Below, in pieces: positions 9,577 through 17,871 of a stretch of 64,000 nucleotides of DNA. Each line of letters begins with the position of its first letter. Position 1 is the first letter of the stretch. This DNA is from Streptomyces fodineus (lineage in GTDB: Bacteria; Actinomycetota; Actinomycetes; Streptomycetales; Streptomycetaceae), in the NCBI RefSeq assembly GCF_001735805.1, contig NZ_CP017248.1, positions 1,488,001-1,552,000 on the forward strand, written 5' to 3'. Made by a program: the position numbers and the translations under genes. Below the pieces are notes generated by a model. The model saw only the letters and a list, made by a program, of their open reading frames with translations, was not told where the DNA came from and ran no database searches.

Positions 9577-9885
9577 TCAGTCTCCGTTGATGTAGGCGGA
9601 CAGTTCCAGGTGCATGTGGGCGAGCGCCGGTTCGAGGTCCGGGCGAGGTTCGGGGGCGTAGACCAGGGCCCACAGGTCGGTGCCGGTCAGGGCGTGCCGC
9701 TCCTTGAACCGGTAGTTGTCGCGGCCCCACTCGATACGGCGTATGCCATGCCCGTACGCCCATTCGGTGCTGCGGTACAGCGCGCCACCCTGACCTTCGG
9801 GATCCGCTACGAAGAAGGGGTCCTCGCCTGGATGGACGACATTCCCGCCATCCTCGGCCCGCCCGACAAGCCATCCGTCTAGGGA
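9577..9885 (-). pseudogene. C-terminal remnant, possibly GNAT/BioF2-like acyltransferase
   Basis: An open minus-strand stretch of about 103 codons without a credible start. The last 65 codons contain ALYRSTEWAYGHGIRRIEWG and DNYRFKERHALTG, which resemble the final strands of GNAT/BioF2-like acyltransferases (an aromatic/acidic motif followed by YRFK). The stop TGA is followed directly by the MFS start, an operon-like junction. On the opposite strand about 9785-9882 reads TLTFGIRYEEGVLAWMDD, reminiscent of the end of a PadR-type regulator. One of these readings is probably real and the other a shadow. Either way the gene lacks its N-terminal part. Confidence 0.4.
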
Positions 9886-10367
9886 TCAGATACCGACGCC
9901 GGCGCGCAGTCGAAATCCCTGGCCTCGCAGCACGGGGCCGTGCTGGGCCCGCGCAGGGGCATCCGGCGGAGACGGCCCGCGCTTTCATCATCGACGCCGG
10001 GCTCGCCCCGGCCCACATGGGAGCGGCACTGGGCGCGCTACGGCTGTTCCAAGAGGAGCCTCAACACACCGCCGGTGCCCGTCAGGTGGCCCGGCTGTTG
10101 TCGGCGGGTGACCGCCGCGGGGCTTCACGCGAACATGCCGGACGCGGCCGTCGCGTCGGTCCGCGCGCCCTCGCCGGAGGTGGCCGTGGCGCCTGGGCGC
10201 GAGCTTGCCGGGAGGCAAGGATGGCGGCAGGTTGCCGCCGTCCGCGAGATCGGCGGCGCGCTCGGCATCACCGTCCTCATGCCGCCCGGCAGCACGGTGG
10301 CCGGCTGCGCCTTGCCGGCGACAGTCACCGCACGCTCGGGCGATGTTCACCCTCACTTCGAGCTCAC
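9886..10367. other. Decayed coding remnants upstream of the TetR gene
   Basis: No intact gene. On the plus strand 10130-10330 reads ...VREIGGALGITVL..., which recalls a conserved helix of DHA2-type drug exporters (xREIGGALGxAVL) but is not bounded by a plausible start or full transporter. Around 9975-10115 another frame reads RAFIIDAGLAPAHMGAALGA and onwards without clear homology. The stretch looks like fragments of once-functional genes, perhaps the exporter formerly controlled by the adjacent TetR regulator. Confidence 0.4.
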
Positions 10368-10385
10368 TTAGCTATTGATAACTAA
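10368..10385. promoter_or_regulatory. TetR-type operator overlapping the regulator promoter
   Basis: TTAGCTATTGATAACTAA is an 18-base near-perfect palindrome (7 of 8 arm positions match around TG) in an AT-rich patch inside high-GC DNA. Its size and symmetry are typical of TetR-family operators and it sits just before the TetR gene. It also contains -10-like sequence, which fits autorepression. Confidence 0.6.
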
Positions 10386-10395
10386 CTTTCCGCCC

Positions 10396-10959
10396 GTGGC
10401 CAGGTTGAGCGCAGAGGAAAGACGCGAGCGCGTCATCTCCGCGGCGATCACCGAATTCGCGCAGCGGGGCTACTACGGCACGCCCACCGAGACGATCGCG
10501 CGGCGTGTGGGCGTTTCGCAGCCGTACCTCTTCCGGCTCTTCCCGGACAAGATGACACTCTTCGTCGCCGCCTCGCTCCGGTCCCTGGAGGACACCCGCA
10601 CGATCCTCGCAGAGGCGGCCGAGGGACTGCTCGGCGAAGAGGCGCTGCACGCGATGGCGAACGCGTACTCGCGCATGCTCACCGAGCACCCCGAGAAGCT
10701 CCAGATGCACATGCAGACCTACATCACCGTGACGGCGGTCCAGGCGGCAGGAGACCACGGGTTCGGCGATGCGGTCCGGGCGGGCTGGATGAAGCTGTGG
10801 GAGACCGTGCACCTGCCGCTGGGCGCCGATGTGAACGCGACCACCGCCTTCCTCGCCTACGGCATGCTCGTCAACACGCTGACGGCCATGGGCTTCCCGC
10901 CCGAGCACCACGTGTGGCAGGGGGTGCACCCGTCGGCCAAGCCCGCACGCCTGCCGTAG
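10396..10959 (+). CDS. TetR/AcrR family transcriptional regulator
   Basis: A 187-residue regulator with an N-terminal helix-turn-helix (ERVISAAITEFAQRGYYGTP, then ARRVGVSQPYLFRLFPDK) and an all-helical ligand domain. I chose the GTG at 10396, because the alternative TTG at 10375 lies inside the palindromic operator. No Shine-Dalgarno sequence is visible, so translation may be leaderless. Its former target may be the decayed exporter-like remnant upstream; the ligand is unknown. Confidence 0.88.
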   Translation: MARLSAEERRERVISAAITEFAQRGYYGTPTETIARRVGVSQPYLFRLFPDKMTLFVAASLRSLEDTRTILAEAAEGLLGEEALHAMANAYSRMLTEHPEKLQMHMQTYITVTAVQAAGDHGFGDAVRAGWMKLWETVHLPLGADVNATTAFLAYGMLVNTLTAMGFPPEHHVWQGVHPSAKPARLP

Positions 10960-11131
10960 AAACTGACACGGCATAGAGCCACTCCCTGGTCCCCCGCTCT
11001 GGCCGACCGGTCACGTGAGTCGGCAGTACGCGCGCTCCTGCCGTACGACCCGCCGGGCCGCGGTGGTGGCAATGGCCCCGTCGAGGACGCGCCGTAAGCT
11101 GCGCCGGGATTCTGATTCACGGGAGGCGTGA

Positions 11132-12577
11132 GTGGGGCGGGAAATGGTCCTAGGCGGCCGGTACGAGCTGGTCGAGAAGCTCGGTCAAGGTGGCATGGGA
11201 ACGGTCCATCGCGGGGTGGACCAGCGGCTGCGCCGCACTGTCGCGGTGAAACTGCTCTCCTCGGCGCTGGCTCATGATCCGCAGTCACGAGCCCGTTTCC
11301 GGCGCGAGGCGCACGCGGCTGCCGCGCTGAACCATCCAGCGGTGGCCACCATCCACGACGTCGGCGAGGAGCCGCACCCGGATGGCCCACAGCCCTACCT
11401 GGTCATGGAGTACGTGCAAGGCGCCACCCTCGCCGAGGTCCTGCGAGACGGCCCACTGCCCGTCGCCGACGCCGTCAACGCGGCATGCGCGGTGCTGGAC
11501 GCGCTGCGGCACAGCCACGAGTGCGGGATCGTGCACCGGGACATCAAGCCCTCGAACATCATGCTCACCGGACCCGACACCGTGAAGGTCCTCGACTTCG
11601 GCATCGCCAAGGCTTTCAGCGAGACCGCCACCCGCATCACTGGGAGCGGTGCGGCGATCGGCACTCCCGCCTACCTTTCCCCTGAGCAGATCAACGGGTC
11701 GGAGATCGACCATCGAGCCGATCTGTACGCGATGGGGTGTCTGCTGCACGAACTGCTGACCGGGCAGCCCCCGTTCCGCGGCGAATCGCCCTTCGCCGTC
11801 ATGCATCAACACCTGTTCGCCGCACCCGAGCCGGTCTCGCGGCTGAGACCGCACATACCACCGGCGGTGGAGGCAGTGATCCTGCGCGCCCTTGGCAAGG
11901 ACCCGAAGGAACGGTTCGCCGATGCCGGGCAGATGCGCGCAGCCCTCGCCGACGCCCTGACACAGACCTCCATGCCGACGGTCCAGGCCACCACGCCCGG
12001 GCCCCCGGCGACGCGATCCGGCGGCCGAACCGCTCTCCGGGACAAGTTCCGTATCTCACTGCGTCCTTCCGCAGACAGCGCTCTGGCTCTGCTCGGATGC
12101 CTGCTTTCGCTGCTGTGCGCCCGTGGCCGACTGGTGGACACCGCTCACTTCGGCTGGGTCGCCATCGCGGCCGGCGTGTTGGGGCTGGTGACGCTGCCGT
12201 GGTCGACACGCTTGTCGTGCGTGGTGGGCTGGGGACCGGTGGCCGAGGCCGTGGCGGTCAACTCCGAACTGCGGCGCGCCTACGTCGGATGGGCCCACTC
12301 CTACGTCGCCCTCGCCGCTCTGCTCGCGCTGACCGCCGCCTGCTGCCTCGTCAGCGCGGCACGCAGTCAGGAGCGCGGCGCCGGCTCGCTGGTCGCCTTC
12401 TGGTTCAGTGCCACGGCGTCGATCTGGTACTTCCTCGACGACCTGCACAAACTCTTCGTCTTCTACCTGCTCCTGTCACTGGTGGCCATGGCCACCGTGT
12501 CGTGGGAGACCGTCGAACCAGTGCGTCGCTGGGCCTCGGACAGACGGGCAGCCCCGAAAGCCCATCCGCCGGCGTGA
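11132..12577 (+). CDS. Membrane-anchored serine/threonine protein kinase
   Basis: A 481-residue Hanks-type kinase. Residues 11-270 carry the glycine loop (LGQGGMGTVHRG), the ATP lysine (VAVKLL), the catalytic loop HRDIKPSNIM, DFGIAK and the activation segment GTPAYLSPEQ. All key residues are present. Unlike PknB-type kinases with one helix and PASTA repeats, the C-terminal 190 residues form four or five hydrophobic segments with short loops. The sensor part, if any, is therefore buried in the membrane. The GTG start follows GGGAGG. It stands alone in its orientation, so substrates are unknown. Confidence 0.93.
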   Translation: MGREMVLGGRYELVEKLGQGGMGTVHRGVDQRLRRTVAVKLLSSALAHDPQSRARFRREAHAAAALNHPAVATIHDVGEEPHPDGPQPYLVMEYVQGATLAEVLRDGPLPVADAVNAACAVLDALRHSHECGIVHRDIKPSNIMLTGPDTVKVLDFGIAKAFSETATRITGSGAAIGTPAYLSPEQINGSEIDHRADLYAMGCLLHELLTGQPPFRGESPFAVMHQHLFAAPEPVSRLRPHIPPAVEAVILRALGKDPKERFADAGQMRAALADALTQTSMPTVQATTPGPPATRSGGRTALRDKFRISLRPSADSALALLGCLLSLLCARGRLVDTAHFGWVAIAAGVLGLVTLPWSTRLSCVVGWGPVAEAVAVNSELRRAYVGWAHSYVALAALLALTAACCLVSAARSQERGAGSLVAFWFSATASIWYFLDDLHKLFVFYLLLSLVAMATVSWETVEPVRRWASDRRAAPKAHPPA

Positions 12578-12787
12578 CGCCGCCCGGCCGCCGGTGGACG
12601 GCCCAGGAGCCGGGCAGTCGGCCGAGACGATCTTCCCCCGGGCCGCCGGGCTCGCCGAAGACGGCCGGGACACACCGATCCTTGCGGGGGTCCCGGACGC
12701 TGCTGCCGGACAGTCCGCTCACGCATCGCGCACGCAGGAGCCCGGTCGGGCCGGACCGTCTATGTCGTCGATCCGCCCAGGCGGGCG

Positions 12788-13861
12788 TCAGGCCGTGTGC
12801 TGATAGGTCGGATAGGTGAGGTAGCCGGTATCGCCGCCCTGGTAGTACGTGGCCTCGTCGACAGGAGCGATCGGCAGGCCGGTGCGGAGGCGTTCGACGA
12901 GGTCGGGGTTGGCCAGGAAGCCGCGGCCGAAGCTGATCAGGTCGGCGCCGAGGCCCAGCCAGTGGTCGGCTTCCGCGCGGCCGGTCTGCTTGGGGCCCAT
13001 CGGGAGGACCGGATTGACGATCAGGGTGCCGGGCCAGGCGTGGCGCAGACCCAGGAGCACCTCCTCGTCCGTGGTCACCTCCAGGTGGACGTAGGCGAGT
13101 TGGAGCCCGGCCAGTTCGGTCAGCAGCGCGGTGTTGAGGGCGAGTGCGTCGGTCTCCTCGACGTCCCAGAAGCCGCCCCCTGGGGAGAGGCGGATGCCCG
13201 TCCTGGCCGCGCCGATCGCGTCCACCGTCGCGGCCACGGCCTCCACGGCGAACCGGATCCGGCCCGCGATCGTGCCGCCGTAGCGGTCCGTGCGCCGGTT
13301 GGCGTTGGAGGAGAGGAACTGGGAGATCAAGTAGCCGTTGGCGCCGTGGAGTTCGACTCCGTCGAAGCCCGCGTCGATCGCGCGGCGGGCCGCCTCGGCG
13401 TACGCGTGGGCGTGCTGGGGCACCTCGGCGGTGTCCAGTGCGCGGGGCATGGGTGCGGGCTGCGGGCCGGTCGGGGTGAAGACGTCGCCCACTGCGGCGA
13501 TCGCCGAGGGGCCGACGGGCTGGTGGCCGGTCGTGTCGGGGTGCGAGACCCGGCCGCCGTGCATGAGCTGGGCGAAGATCCGTCCGCCGTTGATGTGTAC
13601 GGCGTCGGTCACGGCACGCCATGAGGCGGCCTGCTCATCGGTGTGCAGTCCGGGCGTGCCCGGGTTGGACTGCCCGATGAGGCTGGGCTGCACGCCCTCG
13701 GACACGATCAGTCCGGCCGTCGCGCGTTGCGCGTAGTACGCCGCCATGGACGGTGTGGCAAGGCCCCCGGCCGCGGCCCTGACGCGGGTCATCGGGGCCA
13801 TCACCATCCGGTTGGGCAGGGTCAGGTCGCCGAGTCGGTAGCTGCTGAACAACGTCGTCAC
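12788..13861 (-). CDS. NADH:flavin oxidoreductase, Old Yellow Enzyme family
   Basis: A 357-residue FMN-binding TIM-barrel ene-reductase. Seen are the N-terminal LPNRMVMAPMTR, FAQLMHGGR, the active-site GVELHGANGYLISQFLS (His and Asn positions) and the phosphate-binding ISFGRGFLANPDL near the end. It reduces activated C=C bonds of enones, maleimides or nitro compounds with NAD(P)H. The GTG at 13861 has GGAGGAG; an upstream ATG would add 27 unrelated residues. It is divergent from a MerR gene, with a MerR-type promoter between, so it is probably induced by an electrophile or redox stress. Confidence 0.93.
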   Translation of the reverse strand: MTTLFSSYRLGDLTLPNRMVMAPMTRVRAAAGGLATPSMAAYYAQRATAGLIVSEGVQPSLIGQSNPGTPGLHTDEQAASWRAVTDAVHINGGRIFAQLMHGGRVSHPDTTGHQPVGPSAIAAVGDVFTPTGPQPAPMPRALDTAEVPQHAHAYAEAARRAIDAGFDGVELHGANGYLISQFLSSNANRRTDRYGGTIAGRIRFAVEAVAATVDAIGAARTGIRLSPGGGFWDVEETDALALNTALLTELAGLQLAYVHLEVTTDEEVLLGLRHAWPGTLIVNPVLPMGPKQTGRAEADHWLGLGADLISFGRGFLANPDLVERLRTGLPIAPVDEATYYQGGDTGYLTYPTYQHTA

Positions 13862-13910
13862 GTCGGACTCCTCCGTCCGTATCGCGTGCCCGGATGCCGG
13901 GCACAGCGCT

Positions 13911-13942
13911 ACGCTAAAACCTGACATGGATGTCAGAGGCAA
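13911..13942 (-). promoter_or_regulatory. MerR-type promoter and operator for the ene-reductase
   Basis: CTGACATGGATGTCAG (13921-13936) is a perfect 7-bp-arm palindrome. On the minus strand it lies between TTGCCT (13937-13942) and TAGCGT (13911-13916), giving a spacer of about 20 bases. A long spacer with a central dyad is the signature of MerR-activated promoters. It is positioned to drive the Old Yellow Enzyme gene and to be bound by the divergent MerR protein. Confidence 0.75.
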
Positions 13943-13975
13943 GCGGTGTGGCGTGGTTCACCATGGGAGGCAGTC

Positions 13976-14344
13976 GTGCGGATCGGCGAGCTCGCGGCGC
14001 GTACCGACGTCAGCGTCCGGTCGCTGCGCTACTACGAGGAGCAGGGGCTGCTGACCAGCAGCCGTAGCGCCAGTGGGCAGCGGCATTACACGGAGGCCGA
14101 GGTGGAGCGGGTGCGATTCATCCAGCGCCTGTACGCGGCGGGCCTGTCCAGTCGTACGATCGCCGAGCTGCTGCCCTGCGTCGACACGCCCAGCGAGGGC
14201 AACTACGATGCCGCTCTCGAACGGATGGCGCAGGAGCGCGACCGGCTCTCCGAGCACATCGACGAACTCGTGCGGACCCGGGCCGCATTGGACGCCCTGA
14301 TGGCCACGGCACGAGCCCATCGGGAGAGCGAGGCACTCGCGTAA
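13976..14344 (+). CDS. MerR family transcriptional regulator
   Basis: A 122-residue regulator. The N-terminal winged helix is MRIGELAARTDVSVRSLRYY, followed by EEQGLL and RHYTEAEVERVRFIQRL, then a coiled-coil dimerisation helix (MAQERDRLSEHIDELVRTRA). There are no cysteines in the C-terminal tail for metal sensing; the single Cys at LLPCVD lies before the coiled coil. The GTG at 13976 has GGGAGG. It is divergent from the ene-reductase gene and likely controls it through the palindrome between them. An electrophile or drug-like inducer is inferred, not shown. Confidence 0.92.
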   Translation: MRIGELAARTDVSVRSLRYYEEQGLLTSSRSASGQRHYTEAEVERVRFIQRLYAAGLSSRTIAELLPCVDTPSEGNYDAALERMAQERDRLSEHIDELVRTRAALDALMATARAHRESEALA

Positions 14345-14522
14345 GGGCTCCGCTGTGCGTCAGGTGAGGGGGGCGAGCGCCCCACGCACTGCCGGCCGGA
14401 TACCGGCGCGTGATCGCTGCTGCCACCGGCGTCCGCGGTAGCTGCATGCTCTGCGCTTCGGCGACAGTGGGATTCCGCCCGTCTGCCCACTCAGGTCGAG
14501 TTGAACGTGCGGCGTCCCGGCG

Positions 14523-15182
14523 TCACTTCTCGGCCCGCTGGGTGATGGCCGCCTCGGTACGGTCTCCCAGGAACTCGTACCAACGGCGTTCGAGGCAGAC
14601 GTAGCGCACGTCCGCTTCGACGAGGCTCAGGAAACCCGACACGGTCTCGGTGAGACGTTGCTGGAGCCCAGGGTCGGCCAGCGTTCCGTCGTCGGCGAAG
14701 GCCTGGTAGCTGTTGGCCACGCTGAACATGTCCGGGTAGACGCGGGTGCCCAGGTGCTCCAGGGGAATCCTCAGGGCCCACAGCCCACGGTTTCCTCCGA
14801 CCAAGGACGGCGAGGCGGAGACGAGCAGCGCGTGCTTGGTCTTGAACGGCTGCGGCCGGACACGCGAGACCCAGTCGATCGCGTTCTTCAGCAGTCCCGG
14901 CACGGACGCGTTGTACTCCGGCGAGGAAATGACGAAGGCGTCGCTCTGCTCGAGCCGGTCGCGTAGGGCGAGGGCGCCGTGCGGCAGCCCTTCACTGGAC
15001 TCCATGTCACCGTCGTACAAGGGCATGTCGAAGTCGCGCATGTGGGCGAGGTCGACGGTGGCACCGGTGTCGGAGAGGAGCCGGGCCACGAGGGAGGCGA
15101 GGCGGGCGTTGACCGAATCGGCCCGCAGGGCCGCGCCGAAGACCAGGAATCGCAGCGGGCTGGGAAGCGTGTCCGTGGGCAT
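14523..15182 (-). CDS. NADPH-dependent FMN reductase family protein
   Basis: A 219-residue flavodoxin-like protein. The phosphate-binding loop FGAALRADSVNARLA lies near the start, and the flavin loop ISSPEYNASVPGLLKNAIDW with the conserved SPEYN is near residue 90. It probably reduces FMN, quinones or azo compounds with NADPH. GGAAGGA supports the ATG at 15182. It stands alone between the MerR gene and the graveyard region. Confidence 0.9.
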   Translation of the reverse strand: MPTDTLPSPLRFLVFGAALRADSVNARLASLVARLLSDTGATVDLAHMRDFDMPLYDGDMESSEGLPHGALALRDRLEQSDAFVISSPEYNASVPGLLKNAIDWVSRVRPQPFKTKHALLVSASPSLVGGNRGLWALRIPLEHLGTRVYPDMFSVANSYQAFADDGTLADPGLQQRLTETVSGFLSLVEADVRYVCLERRWYEFLGDRTEAAITQRAEK

Positions 15183-15460
15183 GGGTCCGTCCTTCCATCG
15201 CGGGCAAGCGCCACCAGGAGGGCGCCTCACCGACCAGTGTGGTTCCCCGGCTGACGTCACGCGACAGGGCCGGGAACCGACGGATCCGACCAGGTCAGAG
15301 CCGTGGTCTTCGTCAGCCTCGCTGGTGAGCGAGACCCCTGATCAATAGACCGGCAGCCCCTCCGCCGCAGGTCATGACGCCCGAAGGTCCACTTGATCAC
15401 CGAACGGACCGGGCGGTAACTCGATGGCGCGTACGGAACGGCGTGCCCACCCTGGTCCCC
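15183..15460. other. Non-coding stretch at the left edge of the graveyard region
   Basis: I find no gene here. It carries the FMN reductase upstream region and ends where the DUF4291 fragment begins. It may contain the left boundary of the rearranged block, but I see no att-like direct repeat. Confidence 0.4.
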
Positions 15461-15622
15461 GTGGCAGAACCCAAATACCAGATTCATGCCCGGCACACGG
15501 ACTCCACGGTCATCGTCTACCAGGCGTACGGCCCGGAGATAGGCCTGCCGGCGGCCCGGGAGGGCCGTTTCCCGGCGGTGTGGCAGCGGGACCGGATGAC
15601 ATGGAACAAGCCGCGTTCATAA
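15461..15622 (+). pseudogene. Truncated DUF4291 gene, N-terminal fragment
   Basis: GTG-started fragment of 53 codons. It reads IHARHTDSTVIVYQAYGPEI and EGRFPAVWQRDRMTWNKP, the conserved N-terminal block of DUF4291 proteins, which are normally about 200 residues. It then stops within three codons (RS-stop). The expected continuation FLWMMYRS is absent and unrelated sequence leading to the serine recombinase follows. The break at about 15613 marks a recombination or insertion edge. A second, different DUF4291 fragment lies at 18044-18412. Confidence 0.65.
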
Positions 15623-15757
15623 CCTCTTCCCACGGCTGAAGACGACAAGGACCAGCAGACGGACGCCCGGTTACGGAGGGCCCTCCGAGCCAGGCAGGCA
15701 GTCGGCGGGCAGCGGGAGAAGAAGCATCGCGCCAACTGAGCAGGGGAGTCGGCGGCG

Positions 15758-17000
15758 ATGTACTGCCGTATCTCCCACGTGAACGACGACGACCAGACGG
15801 GCATGGAGCGCCGGGAGAGCATCTGCCGCGAGGTGGCGGACCGGCTTGGGTTGATAGTCGATGAAGACCAGGTCTTCGTGGACAATAACCGGTCGGCATG
15901 GCAGCGGGAGCGCAAGCGGCCGGGGGTGGGATGCGCTACTGGCCGAGGCCAGCGAGGGCCACGTGCGACACGTCCTCACGTACCACCCGGACCGGCTGAT
16001 GCGACAGCCGCGCGATCTCGAAGAGCTGTTGCAGATCGCCGGCGATCACGACATCACGTTGCATGGTCAGGCGAACCGGCGTGATCTCGCGGACCCCGAT
16101 GACCGCTTCTTCTTGCGTATCGAGGTCGCGCACGCGTGCCGGTCGAGTGACGACACGTCGCGCCGACTGATCGACTCCATGATTGACCGCGTGCAGGATG
16201 GGAGGCCGCACACCGGCCGACGACGCCACGGGTACGACAAGACCGGCACGGCGATCGTCCCTGAAGAGGCCGCCACCGTGCGGGAGATCTTCACTCGCCA
16301 TCTCGACGGAGTGAGCCCGGTCCAACTGGCCAAGGAGCTGTACGAACGCGGCGAGAAGACCGCCGAGGGGCGCAGCTGAAGTGCCCCGCGAGTGCGGGAT
16401 GTTCTCGACAACCGCCACGTCGCCGGGATCCGTGTCTTCCGGAGCGAGGAGGTGAGGGATGGCGAGTGGCCCGCGATCATCGATCGGGGGACGTGGCTCG
16501 AAGTCCGTGAGCGCCGCGCCTACCGGCTGGACACTCCGCGCTGCAACAGGGCCGTCTCCGCACCGATCTTGGAAGAGTTCGTGAGCGAAGCCACCATCAA
16601 CCTCCTTGAGCGGCTTGATCTGTCGGAGGCGCCGACGCCCCCTGAACTGTCGGAGGAGGATCGGACCGCGATCGAGGCCGACCGTCGCGCGTTGGACGAG
16701 CTCAAGGACATGTGGCAGAAGCAGGAGCTGAAGACTCGGGAGTATCGCGAGATACGCAAGACCGTTGAGGCGCGCATCGCGGAGATAGAGCGCAAGATGA
16801 TCGTCCGTCCGACCACCGAGGCTCTGGATGGCCTTGTTGGGCCGCACGCGCGGGTGAACTGGGAAGCCCTGAAGGAGGCGGAGGAGTACGAGCGGATGAA
16901 CGCCGTAATCCTCCCAGGACAGGGAAGAGGGGGCCTGATCACCAGGTCCCCTCTAATGTCTCGCGATCCCGTTACCGATGCTTATCTTGCTGGGGCATGA
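15758..17000 (+). pseudogene. Broken large serine recombinase
   Basis: A large serine recombinase split by lesions. The catalytic serine lies in YCRISHVNDDDQTGMERR at the very start. After RERKRPG one extra G (run at about 15919-15923) shifts frame, and the resolvase core resumes as DALLAEASEGHVRHVLTYHP, DRLMRQPRDLEELLQIA and the recombinase domain. A TGA at 16377-16379 replaces an expected Trp codon in the same frame, and the protein then continues to 17000. The usual zinc-ribbon region is missing between RRAYR and CNRAVSAPILEEF. The coiled coil (EIRKTVEARIAEIERK) is intact. The last 14 or so codons come from a MITE. It once integrated a phage or mobile element and is now dead. Confidence 0.85.
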
Positions 17001-17028
17001 GTGACACGAACAGGGTCACGAGATAATA
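16954..17028. mobile_element. MITE-like element, copy 1
   Basis: A 71-base element between two TA dinucleotides. The left end ATGTCTCGCGATCCCGTTAC and the right end, read on the other strand as TTATCTCGTGACCCTGTTCG, are imperfect terminal inverted repeats. It encodes no transposase. TA duplication plus TIRs fits an IS630/Tc1-mariner-mobilised MITE. It shares GATCCCGTTACCGATGCTT with copy 2 at 17761-17865. It supplies the C-terminal codons and stop of the broken recombinase. Confidence 0.6.
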
Positions 17029-17094
17029 GGTGGCGAATCGGAGAAAAGTTGTTTGCGAGGGCCGTGGCAATCTAAAATACGCTCTTCGCAGGTC

Positions 17095-17123
17095 TTGCCA
17101 GGGCGGGTAAACCGCGATACTTT
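17095..17123 (+). promoter_or_regulatory. Promoter for the NPSFE-domain gene
   Basis: TTGCCA (17095-17100) and TACTTT (17118-17123) are spaced by 17 bases and would start transcription about 25 bases before the gene at 17156. A second possible pair, TTGTTT and TAAAAT, lies just upstream (17049-17078). Both sit in locally AT-rich DNA. Confidence 0.5.
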
Positions 17124-17155
17124 TCCCACTCGATGCGCGAATAGAGGAGGTGGAA

Positions 17156-17602
17156 GTGTCTTTTTTGATAAACCCGAGCTTTGAGGGTAAGGAAGATCAT
17201 TGGGCGCGCATTAATTTCGCGAACGCCACTACCCTCGGCTTCGATCCTGTGCAAGGGGTTAGCGCCAAGTCTGGAAGCATCTTCCTGACACTGCGGTCCT
17301 CGGTTGCGAGCGGCTCCGTCGGGCAGGATGTGATCACGCCTCAGGGGCTGACGAGCATCTCGGCCTTTGCCTGGGTCCGCGCCGGTCTCGATGGTCCCGT
17401 CTCGGGGGCGCTTGCCATATGGCAACTCGACACGGACCCTAACCGACCCATGCCGGCTGCGTTCGTCGCAGGGAACGAGTGGACCCTTGTCACGTCCACT
17501 CTCGATTTTCCCAACCCGACGGCAAGCAAGACCATTCGCATCGAGGTCTACGTCAACGAGGCGAACAAGAGTCTCCTCATTGACAGCGTAAATGCTTTCT
17601 AG
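17156..17602 (+). CDS. Stand-alone beta-sandwich (carbohydrate-binding-like) protein
   Basis: A 148-residue protein that begins MSFLINPSFEGKEDHW. The NPSFE start, the alternating hydrophobic strands (SIFLTLRSS, GLTSISAFAWVRAG, TIRIEVYVNEANKSLLIDSV) and the ID-V ending match CBM4/CBM22-like jelly-roll modules. There is no signal peptide and no catalytic partner, which is unusual because such modules are normally part of secreted enzymes. AGGAGG lies 5 bases before the GTG at 17156. The gene is clearly lower in GC than its neighbours and lies between two MITEs, so it was probably acquired. A phage-structural or cell-surface role is possible; function unknown. Confidence 0.65.
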   Translation: MSFLINPSFEGKEDHWARINFANATTLGFDPVQGVSAKSGSIFLTLRSSVASGSVGQDVITPQGLTSISAFAWVRAGLDGPVSGALAIWQLDTDPNRPMPAAFVAGNEWTLVTSTLDFPNPTASKTIRIEVYVNEANKSLLIDSVNAF

Positions 17603-17675
17603 CGGATCTCGATTTCAGTGGCACGCGTGACAGAGCTTATTTCACCCTGCCCAGCCAGCAGGTGAGAAGGAGCTC

Positions 17676-17837
17676 ATGGCGGAAGCCTTGATCTCAGAGT
17701 ACCCTGAGTGTCTCCGAGCATTTAGACCCATTCCGCTTCAGAGTATGTTCGGAGAATCACTAGTGTTTCGTGATCCCGTTACCGATGCTTCAAGCGAAGC
17801 CTCGCAGGTCACCCCAGGATCTCCTGCTGGGTCGTGA
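17676..17837 (+). pseudogene. Short ORF interrupted by MITE copy 2
   Basis: ATG with AAGGAG at good spacing opens a 53-codon frame beginning MAEALISEYPECLRAFRPIP. After about 28 codons it enters the second MITE (LVFRDPVTDASSEAS) and stops inside it. The genuine gene was evidently cut by the element. The remaining N-terminal piece is too short to assign. Confidence 0.45.
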
Positions 17838-17865
17838 GTGGCACGTACGGGATCACGAGACACTA
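17761..17865. mobile_element. MITE-like element, copy 2
   Basis: A 101-base element between TA dinucleotides. Left end GTGTTTCGTGATCCCGT and right end, on the other strand, GTGTCTCGTGATCCCGT are 17-base terminal inverted repeats with one mismatch. It has no coding capacity for a transposase. The arrangement is that of an IS630-type MITE; it is related to copy 1 but 30 bases longer. Its insertion truncates the ORF that starts at 17676. Confidence 0.65.
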
Positions 17866-17871
17866 GGTGTC

